A stretch of 64,000 nucleotides of DNA. Source: Micromonospora cabrerizensis (GTDB taxonomy: Bacteria; Actinomycetota; Actinomycetes; Mycobacteriales; Micromonosporaceae). The translations under genes and the position numbers were made by a program. Positions 35,607 through 44,116 of this stretch are shown here, piece after piece. The stretch is taken from positions 99,054-163,053 of the forward strand of contig NZ_JAKKFI010000046.1 in assembly GCF_022230955.1 (NCBI RefSeq). The letters are read 5' to 3'. Numbering within the stretch: the stretch's first letter is position 1; each line of letters opens with the position of its first letter. The notes below the pieces were generated by a model. The model had not been told where the DNA came from. It did not search any database and saw nothing but the letters and a program-made list of their open reading frames with translations.

Positions 35607-36851
35607 TCAGACGCGGACGGAGTCCGCTCCGCCGGCGATCCCCCGCAGGACCATCGCCGCGTTGAAACCCCAGCGGCCCCGCGCCAGGACCAGTGCGACG
35701 GAGACCGGACGGTTGCGGGGCTCCCCGAGCACCAGGTCGATGCCGTGGTCGTCCGACACGTCCGTCGTGTTCCAGGTCGGTGGAATCACCCCGTCCCGAA
35801 TCGACAGCAGGGCCGCGACGACGTCCAACGGGCCACCGCCGGAGTAGAGCCGACCGGTCAGCGTCTTCGGCGCGGTGACCGGGACCCGACCCGGACCGAA
35901 GATCTCCCGGATCGCGTCGGCCTCGGCCCGGTCCAACTCGGGCAGCCCCGCCGCGTCGGCGAACACCACGTCCACGTCCTCTGGCCGAAGACGGGCGTCA
36001 CCGAGCGCGAGTTCCACAGCCCGCCGCAACCCGGGCGGCCGATCACTGCCTTCGGGCGGGTCGAAGGTGGCGGCGTATCCGGCGATCTCGCCGTACACCT
36101 GCGGCGCCTGCCGCCGGGCGACGGCGTCGGCGCGCTCGACGACGAGGATGGCGCCGCCTTCCCCCGGCAGGTAGCCGCTGGCCGCGGTGTCGAACGGCAG
36201 GTACGCCCGGTCCGGGTCGGGCACCGCGCTGACCCGCCCGCTGGACAGGTGTGACAGCCAGCCCCACGGGTCGAAGGAGGAGTCGACGCCCCCACTGACC
36301 ACCAGGGCTGTGCCACGCCGGGCGGTACGTCGGGCGTGACCGAGGGCATCCAGGCCACCCGCCTGCTCGGCGACCAGCACCGCGCCCGGCCCGCGCATCC
36401 CGTGCCGGATGGAGATCTGGCCGGTGTTGACCGCGTAGAACCAGGCGAACGACTCGTAGACACTGACGAACTGCGGCCCCTGGGACCACAGCTTGCGGAA
36501 CTCCCCATGGGTGAACTGGAAACCGCCCGAGGCGTTCGACGTGATCACGCCCATGTCGTAGTCGGACATCGCAGCCTGGTCGACAGCCGCGTCGCGCAGC
36601 GCCCAGTCGGCCGCGGTGATGGCCAGCCGGGTGGACACGTCGGTCTGCGGCAGCAGCCGGTTCGGCAGGTGCTCGGCCGCGTCGAAGTCGAGGATCTGCC
36701 CGGCGAGGCGCGCCGGATAGCCGGTGGAGTCGAACCGGGTGAGCGGCGCGATGCCGCTGCGGCCCTCCAGCGTGCCGGACCAGAACTCCTTGACGCCGAG
36801 CCCGTTCGGGGCGACCACCCCGATGCCGGTGACGTAGACGGGCTCACTCAT
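35607..36851 (-). CDS. KS-beta / chain length factor of the type II PKS
   Basis: A 414-residue KS-like partner. The active-site Cys is replaced by Gln163 in VAEQAGG, the hallmark of chain length factors that decarboxylate malonyl-ACP and set chain length. The gate region reads [18 protein letters not shown]; Phe111, Thr114 and Phe118 align with actinorhodin CLF residues 109, 112 and 116, which restrict the tunnel to an octaketide. The C-terminus [15 protein letters not shown] is also actinorhodin-like. ATG 36851 overlaps the KS-alpha stop by 4 nt, as in nearly all type II clusters. Confidence 0.97.
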   Translation of the reverse strand: MSEPVYVTGIGVVAPNGLGVKEFWSGTLEGRSGIAPLTRFDSTGYPARLAGQILDFDAAEHLPNRLLPQTDVSTRLAITAADWALRDAAVDQAAMSDYDMGVITSNASGGFQFTHGEFRKLWSQGPQFVSVYESFAWFYAVNTGQISIRHGMRGPGAVLVAEQAGGLDALGHARRTARRGTALVVSGGVDSSFDPWGWLSHLSSGRVSAVPDPDRAYLPFDTAASGYLPGEGGAILVVERADAVARRQAPQVYGEIAGYAATFDPPEGSDRPPGLRRAVELALGDARLRPEDVDVVFADAAGLPELDRAEADAIREIFGPGRVPVTAPKTLTGRLYSGGGPLDVVAALLSIRDGVIPPTWNTTDVSDDHGIDLVLGEPRNRPVSVALVLARGRWGFNAAMVLRGIAGGADSVRV

Positions 36852-38113
36852 ACCGTCGCCCCCGCCGACCTCAGCACCATCGCGCTCTGGAAGCCGCCGA
36901 ACCCGCTGCCGACGCTGAGCACGGTGTCCAGTCGCTGCTCCCGCGCGGTGAGCGGGACATAGTCGAGGTCGCACTCCGGGTCGGGGGTCCGCAGGTTGGC
37001 GGTGGGTGGCACCACGCCGTGCTCGATCGCCAGCGCGCAGGCGGCGATCTCGATCGAGCCGATAGCCCCGAGCGAGTGGCCCACCATGGACTTGATCGAG
37101 CTGACCGGCACCCGGTACGCGTGATCGCCGAGGCTGCGCTTGAACGCCGCGGTCTCGTGCCGGTCGTTCTGCAGGGTGCCGGAGCCGTGGGCGTTGACGT
37201 AGTCCACCGCCGTCGGGTCCAACCGGGATTCGTCCAGCGCGGCCCGGATCGCCTCGGCCATCTCCCGTCCGTCCCGCTTCAGACCGGTCATGTGGTACGC
37301 GTTGCAGCGGGTGGCGTAGCCGGTGATCTCGGCGTAGACGTGCGCGCCACGACGCCGGGCGTGCTCGTACTCCTCCAGCACGAACATCGCCGCCCCCTCG
37401 GCGAGGACGAACCCGTTGCGGGTGCCGTCGAACGGCCGGGACGCCCGCTCGGGCTCGTCGTTGAGCGTCGTGGTGGCCTTGATCGCGTCGAAGCAGGACA
37501 CCACGATTGGGGTGATCGGTGTGTCGGACGCACCGGTGAGCGCCACGTCGAGGGTGCCCTCACGGATCAGGTCACTGGCGTAGCTGACCGCGTCGAGGCC
37601 GGAGGTGCAGCCGTCCGAGACCATGGTGACCGGGCCCTCGGCGCCGACCGTCCAGGCCACCTCCGCCGGCATCACACTGGGGATGAGGTAATCGAACATG
37701 TGCGGCGACAGATACTCCCGGTCGACCAACCACCGGCGCCCGCTGTCGGAGAGCACCAGGTACTCCCGTTCCAGGCTGGTCGCGGCGGCAACGGCGCTGC
37801 CCAGGCTCACCCCGATCCGGTGCGGGTCGGTCACCGCCAGGTCGAGGCCGCTGTTCTCCACCGCCTCCCGCGCGCAGACCACGGCGAACTGGGTGGCCCG
37901 GTCCATCCGACGGATCTGGCGGGGACTGAGCCCCTCCAGCTCCGCGTCGAAGTCGCACTCACCGGCGACTCGGGACCGGAACGGGGAGGCGTCGAAGAAC
38001 GAGATCGTGCGGGTCGCCGAACGACCCGAGCAGAGCAGGTCCCAGAACTCCTTGGTGCCGCGTCCGCCGGGAGCACGGACGCCGATACCGGTGATGACCA
38101 CCCGGCGGCTCAC
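36848..38113 (-). CDS. KS-alpha, beta-ketoacyl synthase of the type II PKS
   Basis: A 421-residue ketosynthase. The nucleophile is Cys169 in SDGCTSGLD; His309 is in [12 protein letters not shown], Lys341 and His346 in [13 protein letters not shown]. It extends the chain by decarboxylative condensation of malonyl units, dimerising with the KS-beta. GTG 38113 has GGGAGC about 8 bp upstream and gives the usual [11 protein letters not shown] start; longer frames run through the promoter. It is the first gene of the PKS operon (KS-alpha, KS-beta, ACP, aromatase, cyclase), and a pair of TCGAA repeats 11 bp apart lies 170 bp upstream. Confidence 0.98.
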   Translation of the reverse strand: MSRRVVITGIGVRAPGGRGTKEFWDLLCSGRSATRTISFFDASPFRSRVAGECDFDAELEGLSPRQIRRMDRATQFAVVCAREAVENSGLDLAVTDPHRIGVSLGSAVAAATSLEREYLVLSDSGRRWLVDREYLSPHMFDYLIPSVMPAEVAWTVGAEGPVTMVSDGCTSGLDAVSYASDLIREGTLDVALTGASDTPITPIVVSCFDAIKATTTLNDEPERASRPFDGTRNGFVLAEGAAMFVLEEYEHARRRGAHVYAEITGYATRCNAYHMTGLKRDGREMAEAIRAALDESRLDPTAVDYVNAHGSGTLQNDRHETAAFKRSLGDHAYRVPVSSIKSMVGHSLGAIGSIEIAACALAIEHGVVPPTANLRTPDPECDLDYVPLTAREQRLDTVLSVGSGFGGFQSAMVLRSAGATV

Positions 38114-38605
38114 GAGCGGGCTCCCGAGGTGATCCGGCCGGCCCGGGGCGGGGCGGCTGGACCTGGAGTCGGCGGACTGACTGGGCGATGCATCACCGGT
38201 GCGTTCCCTTCGCCGGACGTGCACGGACGACGGCCGCCGGGGGTTGCCGCCCGGCGACGTGGTCAGCCTCCGCAACGGCGCTCGAACCGCACTCGAAGAT
38301 TGGTGGGTCCGCGGTCCAGCCGTCGTGCAGCCGGTGTGGCGCTGGCGCGGCCAGCAACCTCCGCAACCACGAGCTCTATGTGAGACACCGGTACCGGGCA
38401 GGACCGTCGATGATCCTCCCCACCCCGGCCGACGATCTGGCGAATGGGGCGCGGGCAACCGAATACCGCCGGGCCGGTCGCCTTTCCGCTTCGTCGCATC
38501 AGCCGTGGTCAGCGTATTCAGGTAGGCAGACGCGTCTGAACGCATGAAGGGGGCTTTAAGAACCGGCCCATCGTCGTTGGGGTTCCTGTCGCTGCCGGTG
38601 ACAGG
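38114..38605. other. Promoter region of the PKS operon, no gene
   Basis: About 490 bp without a convincing ORF separate the KS-alpha start from the convergent-side SRPBCC stop. It contains the TCGAA pair at 38282-38297. The rest shows no recognisable gene or RNA. Confidence 0.6.
38282..38297 (-). promoter_or_regulatory. SARP-type repeat pair before the minimal PKS operon
   Basis: TCGAA at 38282 and 38293 are 11 bp apart. On the minus strand they read TTCGAGT-GCGG-TTCGAGC, two good heptamers with a 4-bp spacer. They lie about 170 bp upstream of GTG 38113, implying a leader of roughly 150 nt. Confidence 0.65.
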
Positions 38606-39097
38606 TCAGTTCGGCCCTTGGCGCACGTCCGTTCCCTGTTCAACGAACGCTTTGAAGTCCTGCATGTGTTGCCGCGACTGTCTGCGGAACGAGCCAGGCA
38701 TGAGCAGCGCCACCAGCCGCATCAGGAGCCCGTCGAACCGGAACTCACTCTCGCTCTCCCACAGAGTCGTGTTCGGCCCGGCTTCGATGATCCGGTCGCG
38801 TTGGGCCTGCCACATGCCCTCGCCGACGATCTCGCGGTCGTAGTGCACGACGACCGAGCTCGGGATGGCGTGCAGGTCTGCGGGATCCACGCGGGTGATG
38901 GTCTCGGTGGCTTCCATCCTCTGCTTCCCCGTCTGGAACACGACTCGCGAGGTGGTCCCGACCTGGCCGTGCACTCCGTTCATCGGCTCGTGCAGCACCA
39001 GGCCCCGCAGCCACTTTGGCATCTGCGCCGGGTCGGAGATCAGCTGGACCACCTTCTCGCGGGGCAGGTCTATCTCGATCGAGGTGGTGTACTTCAT
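38606..39097 (-). CDS. SRPBCC family protein (polyketide-cyclase-like fold)
   Basis: A 163-residue single SRPBCC domain. The pattern is YTTSIEIDLPREKVVQLISDP, then TETITRVDPADLHAIP, and the C-terminal helix RRQSRQHMQDFKAFVEQG. These helix-grip proteins bind hydrophobic ligands in a deep cavity and include cyclases, but most family members outside clusters are unassigned. Its stop lies 490 bp from the PKS promoter and it has no SARP repeats, so membership in the polyketide pathway is doubtful. ATG 39097 overlaps the end of a small upstream frame (ATGA). Confidence 0.82.
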   Translation of the reverse strand: MKYTTSIEIDLPREKVVQLISDPAQMPKWLRGLVLHEPMNGVHGQVGTTSRVVFQTGKQRMEATETITRVDPADLHAIPSSVVVHYDREIVGEGMWQAQRDRIIEAGPNTTLWESESEFRFDGLLMRLVALLMPGSFRRQSRQHMQDFKAFVEQGTDVRQGPN

Positions 39098-39318
39098 CGC
39101 TGGCTTCCTCCGGGGACGTGGAACGCGGTGCTGGCCTCGACCGCGGCCGCCACGTGATCCGGATCGCCGCCGGCAGCCAGGTTAGCTTCGCCCCAGGCCA
39201 CAGCGCTACGCCTGGCGAACTCGCGGCCCACGGGCGAGGTCGGGAACTCCTCGTGATCGAGGGCCTCGCCGTCGGTCAGGAACCGGGCCGGTGTGAGGAG
39301 ACGCAGGTCCCAGCCCAC
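39094..39318 (-). CDS. Small ORF, probably the 3' remnant of a longer gene
   Basis: A 74-codon frame from GTG 39318 whose stop overlaps the SRPBCC start (ATGA). The product contains TSPVGREFARRSAVAWGEAN and GDPDHVAAAVEASTAFHVPG, which looks like real protein. Restoring one G in the G6 tract near 39341 would extend it upstream through CADELGRCGGVRQISEFLLVV. I read it as the surviving end of a frameshifted gene that once preceded the SRPBCC gene. No family is recognised. Confidence 0.4.
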   Translation of the reverse strand: MGWDLRLLTPARFLTDGEALDHEEFPTSPVGREFARRSAVAWGEANLAAGGDPDHVAAAVEASTAFHVPGGSQR

Positions 39319-39755
39319 ACCACCGGCACCGTAGGGCCCCCCTCACCACTCGGGCACACGACCAGCAGGAACTCGCTGATCTGCCGAACACCTCCGCATC
39401 TGCCCAGCTCGTCCGCGCAGACGGCGGGGCTCGACTTGGGGTCACTCCTGGGGCGCGATCAGCCGGTCGTCGGTGTTGTCGTGGACCGTGATCACTTCCA
39501 CCGGGAGCGAGTCGGCGGTGTCGAGGATGACGTCGGCCGGGCGACGACGTCAGCCAGCGGCGCGGACAGGCCGCCGACCAGGCGGACGTGCCCGGGCGCG
39601 AGCCGCGATCCGGGCAGGCGAGTCACGATCCGTAAGGGCGACGCTGACGCCTGCACAGGCCATGCTGCCCGCCTGGGTCCTCCCCCGCCCTTGACGGTTT
39701 CGCCAGGGCGAGTCTGTCGCGACAGCCGTCGGTCTGCTTAGGGTGTGGCGGCAGC
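39319..39755 (-). pseudogene. Eroded coding region on the minus strand
   Basis: Several protein-like pieces appear in different minus-strand frames: SMACAGVSVALTDRDSPARI near 39600-39660, LVGGLSAPLADVVA near 39550, and VILDTADSLPVEVITVHDN then TDDRLIAPQE ending in a stop near 39447. Frame changes between them point to a decayed gene. The piece with HDNTDDRLIAPQE keeps the look of a C-terminus. No family could be assigned. Confidence 0.4.
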
Positions 39756-40631
39756 TCAGGCGTTGTCGAGCACGAACGTTCGCATGAGTTCGGCGCATTC
39801 GGCCGCGTGTGTCTCCAACAGGAAGTGTCCGCCGTCGTAGAGGTGCGCGTCCATCCGATCGAGAGCGCGGTGGTAGGCAAGGACCTCCTTGACGTCGAAG
39901 AACGCGTCGTGCCGTCCCCAGAGCACAAGCGCTGGTGGCTGGTGCGCGCCGTGGTAGTCGGCCAGCTCATCGAAGCGGGCGACGTGGTTGGCGTAGTCGT
40001 TGAACAGCGCGAACTGGGCGTCGATGTTGCCGGGTCGTTGCATGCGCTCCCAGTCGAGGTGCCACGATTCTGGTGGCTGCAGGGTGCGCACGCCCTCGGG
40101 TAGGCCGGCGAGGTACTGGTCGCGGGTCCCGGAGAAGGTCAACCAGTCCGGCAGTTTGGCGCGCTGGCGCTCGGTCGGGTCGGCCCAGTACGCCTTTGCG
40201 TCGTCCCACTGCTCACCGAGGCCCTCCTCGTGCGCGTTGCCGCTCTGCACGATAAGGCCGCGGATGCGATTCGGGGCTCGGGTGGCTAGGTGGTAACCCA
40301 CCGGTGCTCCGAAGTCGTGCAGGTAGACGAAGAAGCGCTCGACCCCGAGCTGGTCGAGTAGGTGCTCGATCGCCCACGAGAGGTTCTCGAAGGTGTAGTC
40401 GTACTCGTCGATGCTCGGTGACGAGGACATGCCGAAGCCGGGAAGATCGGGTGCGATCACGTGTGCGACGTCGGCCAGTGTGGGCATGACCTCGCGGAAG
40501 GTGTGCGACGAACTCGGGAAGCCGTGCAGCAGCAGTACGGTGGGCTGCCCGATCCGCCCGGCCTCACGGAAGAACACCTCCAGGCCGTTGATGTCGGCCT
40601 GTCGGTGGCGGACCTTCTGGATCGCCTGCAT
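39756..40631 (-). CDS. Alpha/beta hydrolase, epoxide hydrolase/haloalkane dehalogenase type
   Basis: A 291-residue alpha/beta hydrolase with an Asp nucleophile. The oxyanion motif is LLLHGFPSSSHTF (HGFP, about 36-39), and the nucleophile elbow is HDFGAP with Asp106. The cap domain lies at about 130-215, and the C-terminal His is in DGGHFLLETHAAE. HGxP plus an Asp nucleophile indicates epoxide hydrolase or dehalogenase chemistry. ATG 40631 has AAAGGAGG at 6 bp. An eroded MmyB-type regulator fragment lies divergently upstream, a common regulator-hydrolase arrangement. Confidence 0.92.
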   Translation of the reverse strand: MQAIQKVRHRQADINGLEVFFREAGRIGQPTVLLLHGFPSSSHTFREVMPTLADVAHVIAPDLPGFGMSSSPSIDEYDYTFENLSWAIEHLLDQLGVERFFVYLHDFGAPVGYHLATRAPNRIRGLIVQSGNAHEEGLGEQWDDAKAYWADPTERQRAKLPDWLTFSGTRDQYLAGLPEGVRTLQPPESWHLDWERMQRPGNIDAQFALFNDYANHVARFDELADYHGAHQPPALVLWGRHDAFFDVKEVLAYHRALDRMDAHLYDGGHFLLETHAAECAELMRTFVLDNA

Positions 40632-41054
40632 CGCGTCCTCCTTTCACCGCGGACGGCGAGGGGTCGATCGCCGCCTGTCGAACAGCAACCATGCCCATCG
40701 TGCCCTGGCCGGGCCTTGGCCCGCTCACATCTGGCGGGAGCACGCATGGGCGCGCCTGCCACGGCGTCCTGGCCAGCAGTGTCGACGTTCGGCTTCGAGT
40801 GCAGAGCCGGGTACGCCACCCCGGGGGAAGCTGATCGTATTCAACGAAAGTTGTTTCTCGCCTTCCTCCCGACGGCGCTCGAGCAGGTCCGACCCGCCGA
40901 CGTCGGCCTCACCGCCGGCACCCGCCAGCCCGCGGGACTCGCCGGCAGCGGCACTGCCGCGCGCATTCCGCTGATCAGCTGAGGTTGCGGCAACCCGACG
41001 GTTCAACAACCTGGCGATTCTGGGCCTGAACCCGCCCGCTGAAGCAAAAGGAAC
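40632..41054. other. Intergenic region with an eroded regulator
   Basis: Apart from the regulator remnant at 40851-40982, no gene is evident. Frames on both strands lack family resemblance and ribosome binding sites. Confidence 0.5.
40851..40982 (+). pseudogene. Remnant of an MmyB-type XRE regulator N-terminus
   Basis: The plus-strand frame contains RPADVGLTAGTRQPAGL, matching the R-P-x-D-V-G-L...G-R-R...GLRR motif at the start of MmyB-like XRE regulators. The preceding codons appear frameshifted from an LRxRR helix, and the frame ends in TGA at 40980-40982 before the HTH. Only the first 40 or so codons survive. Confidence 0.45.
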
Positions 41055-41089
41055 CCCGGGCGTGGGCGTCGTTTCTGCCTACGCCCGGG
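41055..41089 (-). terminator. Hairpin after the EthD gene
   Basis: CCCGGGCGTGGGC (41055-41067) and GCCTACGCCCGGG (41077-41089) pair at 12 of 13 positions around a 9-nt loop, 13 bp past the EthD stop. Confidence 0.8.
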
Positions 41090-41101
41090 AGCTTGTAATC
41101 C

Positions 41102-41407
41102 TTAAGCCTGCTCGATGTCCGAGAACAGCCCCTTGAACGTGACCTGCGTCCCCACGAGGGTGCCGAAGATATCAGCGGCAACGGTGGTCGCGACCGCTGC
41201 GGAGGCGTCCTCGTAGCTGTCGAAGTAGAGGTCGAGCGTCCGGTACGCGGGGGTAGCGGTGCCATCCTCCTTCGGCCACACTTTCGCTGACTCGAGTCGC
41301 CGCAGCTTCGGGAACTTCGCTGCGGCAGCCTTCACGTCCGCGTAGGCCCGCTCGAAGTCGTCGGGGCTCGCAGGGTTATCGATGACGATAGTGATCTTGG
41401 TGGGCAA
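41102..41407 (-). CDS. EthD-family protein
   Basis: A 101-residue dimeric alpha+beta barrel protein of the EthD type. Characteristic parts are KITIVIDNPASPDDFERAYADV, LRRLESAKVWPKEDGTATPAYRTLDLYFDS and the C-terminal FKGLFSDIEQA. EthD proteins accompany diverse oxidative degradation pathways; the molecular role is unclear. The start appears to be TTG 41407 with GGGAGAG upstream. About 80 bp further upstream is a CGAACGTTCTGTCTTG element also found before the flavoprotein operon, suggesting common control. Confidence 0.88.
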   Translation of the reverse strand: MPTKITIVIDNPASPDDFERAYADVKAAAAKFPKLRRLESAKVWPKEDGTATPAYRTLDLYFDSYEDASAAVATTVAADIFGTLVGTQVTFKGLFSDIEQA

Positions 41408-41486
41408 GGAACTCTCCCTTGAAGTGGAAAGAATATTTGATCTATTTCCGGAGAAAATTAACGTCGCGGACCTGAATTGGACATAG

Positions 41487-41502
41487 CGAACGTTCTGTCT
41501 TG
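41487..41502 (-). promoter_or_regulatory. Shared operator-like element, copy 1
   Basis: CGAACGTTCTGTCTTG, centred on the GAACGTTC palindrome, lies 80 bp upstream of the EthD start. It matches the element at 43715-43730 at 15 of 16 positions. Confidence 0.55.
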
Positions 41503-41697
41503 CCAGTGACGGCGGCTATGCGGGAGCCAGCTCAGTGGCTGCTCGCCTCCCGGAGCGGGAACAGATCGCTGCGAGGACCTCGGGTCCACCAATAGGCACC
41601 ACGCCCGATCGGCAACGGGGTTCGTCCCCAGTGCACGGTAGTGGGCGGCGAGTCTCGTCCCGGCGCGAACAGCGCTGGGACGAGCGCTCGGTTCACG

Positions 41698-43119
41698 TCA
41701 GCGGCCGTAGGTCTCCAACAGCCGCAGCCACACCTCACTGACGGTCGGATAGGCCGGAACCGCGTGCCACAGCCGGTCCAGCGGGACCTCGCCGACGATG
41801 GCGATCGTGGCGGCATGGATGAGTTCCGCAACGTCCGGGCCGGCGAGGGTGAAGCCGATGACCACCTTTCGGTCCTCGTCGACGACCATGCGGGCGTGTC
41901 CCTTGTAGCCATCGGCGTGCAGGGACGATCCGGCGACGGAGCCCAGGTCGTAGTCCACCACCCGGATCCGTAGCCCAGCCGCCTCGGCCGCGGCCGCTGT
42001 CAGCCCGACCGACGCGATCTCCGGGTCGGTGAAGATCACCTGAGGCACCGCGCGCTCATCGGCCGTCACCGCGTGGCGGCCCCACTGGCCGTCCTCGACC
42101 TTCTCACCCTTCGCCCGGGCCACGATCACGTCGCCCACCGCTCGCGCCTGGTACTTGCCCTGATGGGTCAGCAGCACCCGCCGGTTCACATCGCCGGCGG
42201 CGTACAACCACTCCCCGCCGCCGACGACTCGCAACGTGTCGTCGACCGCCAGCCAGGCACCCGGCGCCAGCCCAATGCTCTCCAGCCCGATGTCCTGGGT
42301 GTTCGGGGTCCGACCGACCGCCACCAGCACCTCGTCGGCTTCCACCTGCTGGCCGTCAGCCGTACCGATGTGAACAGTTGCGCTGTCGTCGCGGCTAACG
42401 GAGACGGCCTCCGCGCCCAGGCGTACCGACACACCGGCCTCGCGCAACGACTCCGTGACCAACTCCCCCGCGAACGGCTCCGCCGACGACAGCACACCGT
42501 CACGGGCCAGCACCGTCACCGACGATCCCAGAGCGGCGAACGCGGTCGCCATCTCGGCCGCCACCACGCCACCACCGATGATCGCAAGCCGGTGGGGAGC
42601 CGAGGTGGCCGAAGCGGCCTCGCGGCTGGACCACGGCGTCGCCTCCCGCAAGCCTGGGATGTCCGGCAGCAGAGCGCTGCTTCCGGTCGCCACGACCACC
42701 GCGTGCCGCGCGGTCAGCGTGACCGTGACGCCGTCGACGCCGGTCACCTCGACGACCCGGACCGAACGGATCCGCCCCTGACCGCGATGCAGCGCGATGC
42801 CCGCCGACTCGAGCCAGGACACCTGCCCGTCGTCCTTCCAGTGCGACGCGAAGGAGTCCCGCCGCGCGAGCACCGCCGCGACGTCCAGGTCTCCCGTCAC
42901 CGCCTCCCGCGCGCCCGGCAGGTGGCGGGCAGCCCGCAACGCCGACGCGCTGCGCAGCAACGCCTTGGTCGGCATACAGGCCCAGTACGAGCATTCCCCG
43001 CCGACCAGTTCCCGCTCGACAATCGCGGCGGTCAGGCCGCCCTGCACGACCCGGTCGGCGACGTTCTCCCCGACCGGACCGGCACCGATCACGATGACGT
43101 CGTACTCGATGGGGGTCAT
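41698..43119 (-). CDS. FAD-dependent pyridine nucleotide-disulfide oxidoreductase
   Basis: A 473-residue flavoprotein of the lipoamide dehydrogenase/mercuric reductase class. FAD-binding GAGPVGENVADR lies at 12-23, the redox pair Cys43-x4-Cys48 is in GGECSYWACMPTK, the NAD(P) loop GGGVVAAEMATAFAALG at about 183, and YAAGDVN near 313. The C-terminal dimerisation domain ends with HAVPAYPTVSEVWLRLLETY and keeps the His-x4-Pro region (HAVPAYP) that supplies the active-site base. The unusual YWAC context separates it from typical GGTCLNxGC enzymes. ATG 43119 is one base from the stop of the upstream membrane-protein gene, so the two form an operon. Confidence 0.92.
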   Translation of the reverse strand: MTPIEYDVIVIGAGPVGENVADRVVQGGLTAAIVERELVGGECSYWACMPTKALLRSASALRAARHLPGAREAVTGDLDVAAVLARRDSFASHWKDDGQVSWLESAGIALHRGQGRIRSVRVVEVTGVDGVTVTLTARHAVVVATGSSALLPDIPGLREATPWSSREAASATSAPHRLAIIGGGVVAAEMATAFAALGSSVTVLARDGVLSSAEPFAGELVTESLREAGVSVRLGAEAVSVSRDDSATVHIGTADGQQVEADEVLVAVGRTPNTQDIGLESIGLAPGAWLAVDDTLRVVGGGEWLYAAGDVNRRVLLTHQGKYQARAVGDVIVARAKGEKVEDGQWGRHAVTADERAVPQVIFTDPEIASVGLTAAAAEAAGLRIRVVDYDLGSVAGSSLHADGYKGHARMVVDEDRKVVIGFTLAGPDVAELIHAATIAIVGEVPLDRLWHAVPAYPTVSEVWLRLLETYGR

Positions 43120-43120
43120 G

Positions 43121-43681
43121 TCAGTTGCCCTTCGCGACGCGGCCGAGACGGATTGCGGCGATGAGGAAGAAGATGGCACCGGGGATGGCGTAGCCAGCCG
43201 CGTTGGTCAGCGACGGGTTGGCCGCGGAAGCACCGGCGATGAAGGACCCACCGGCCAGGACCGAGATGCCGCCACTGATGATCATCGGCCACTGGCCACC
43301 CATCTTCCGACGAGTGACAGCCACGATCAACTGGACCAGACCAGCCACGACCGCCCAAGCGCCCCACACCCGCAGGACAGCGGGAACACCGGACGCCCCG
43401 GCGACACCCACGCCGACCGCCGTGACCAGGCTGACCGCGATGTTCACGTACAGCAGGGTCGGCGAGCCCGTGGCCCGCGACGAACGGAGGTCGTAGATGG
43501 CGGCGCCCACGTCGAACAACGGGTAGAGCACGAACAGCGCCACCGTGAGCGGGCCGATCTCCTTGGCGGTCGCGATCGCCACACCAGCCCAGACGATGGC
43601 GAACGCGAAGCGGACGAAGTACAGCCGCCGCAGCGCGGAAGCCGTCTGGGAAATACCGGGCAGAGCAGCAATGGTGGTCAC
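43121..43681 (-). CDS. Multi-pass membrane protein, DUF308-like
   Basis: A 186-residue membrane protein with six hydrophobic segments (about 20-40, 44-62, 74-93, 98-115, 126-145, 150-170). Sequence such as RLYFVRFAFAIVWAGVA and VWGAWAVVAGLVQLIVAVTRR recalls DUF308/HdeD proteins of acid or stress operons, though identity is loose. GTG 43681 has AAAGGGTCACCC upstream; the longer frame covers the promoter elements. It is followed after one base by the flavoprotein gene. Joint regulation by the AGACCGAWCGTTCT elements upstream is likely. Confidence 0.8.
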   Translation of the reverse strand: MTTIAALPGISQTASALRRLYFVRFAFAIVWAGVAIATAKEIGPLTVALFVLYPLFDVGAAIYDLRSSRATGSPTLLYVNIAVSLVTAVGVGVAGASGVPAVLRVWGAWAVVAGLVQLIVAVTRRKMGGQWPMIISGGISVLAGGSFIAGASAANPSLTNAAGYAIPGAIFFLIAAIRLGRVAKGN

Positions 43682-43710
43682 GGGTGACCCTTTCAGCGGA
43701 GGGGCTAGAG

Positions 43711-43775
43711 AGACCGATCGTTCTGTCTTGTAAAGCATGACAGGTGCAATCCGCATCGTCAAGACCGAACGTTCT
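43711..43775 (-). promoter_or_regulatory. Shared operator-like element, copies 2 and 3
   Basis: AGACCGATCGTTCT (43711-43724, continuing GTCTTG) and AGACCGAACGTTCT (43762-43775) differ at one position and are 51 bp apart, 30 and 81 bp upstream of GTG 43681. Together with copy 1 they suggest one TetR-like repressor over both operons. Confidence 0.6.
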
Positions 43776-44116
43776 ATCGACTCCGACAGCTCGACTGCTG
43801 CACACAACGCCCCCGCTGGCGACCAGCAGACCGACTTGATCGCCGCACCACAACGCGCCCTCGCCCCCTGCGCCGGCGGCGAGGGTCGGTGCGATCAACC
43901 TGCCCCGGCGTCGCTTCCCACCCCTCGCCATCGACTGGTGCTGTCGAGCCTGGGGGCGCTCATGAAATGGATCGCGGCGCGGTCGACACGGTCATCACCA
44001 CCACGCCGCTCACACGCTGATGGCGCAGGTCCAGGAGAACGAACGGAACAACGCGGCACGGACTGCGCCGAGCAGCACCGGCATGTGGCCGTCGCTGCTC
44101 GGCGCACCCCACACGG
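43776..44116. other. Intergenic region without a convincing gene
   Basis: Open frames on both strands have no recognisable domain. A minus-strand piece (DGHMPVLLGAVRAALFRSF) near 44060 may be a gene remnant, but it has no clear start. Confidence 0.4.

Noticed and set aside
36848..38113. Assignment of the PKS to a spore-pigment (whiE-like) cluster
   Set aside because: An ActIII-like ketoreductase, didomain aromatase, SARP gene and exporter are present, whereas spore-pigment clusters lack the ketoreductase and SARP.
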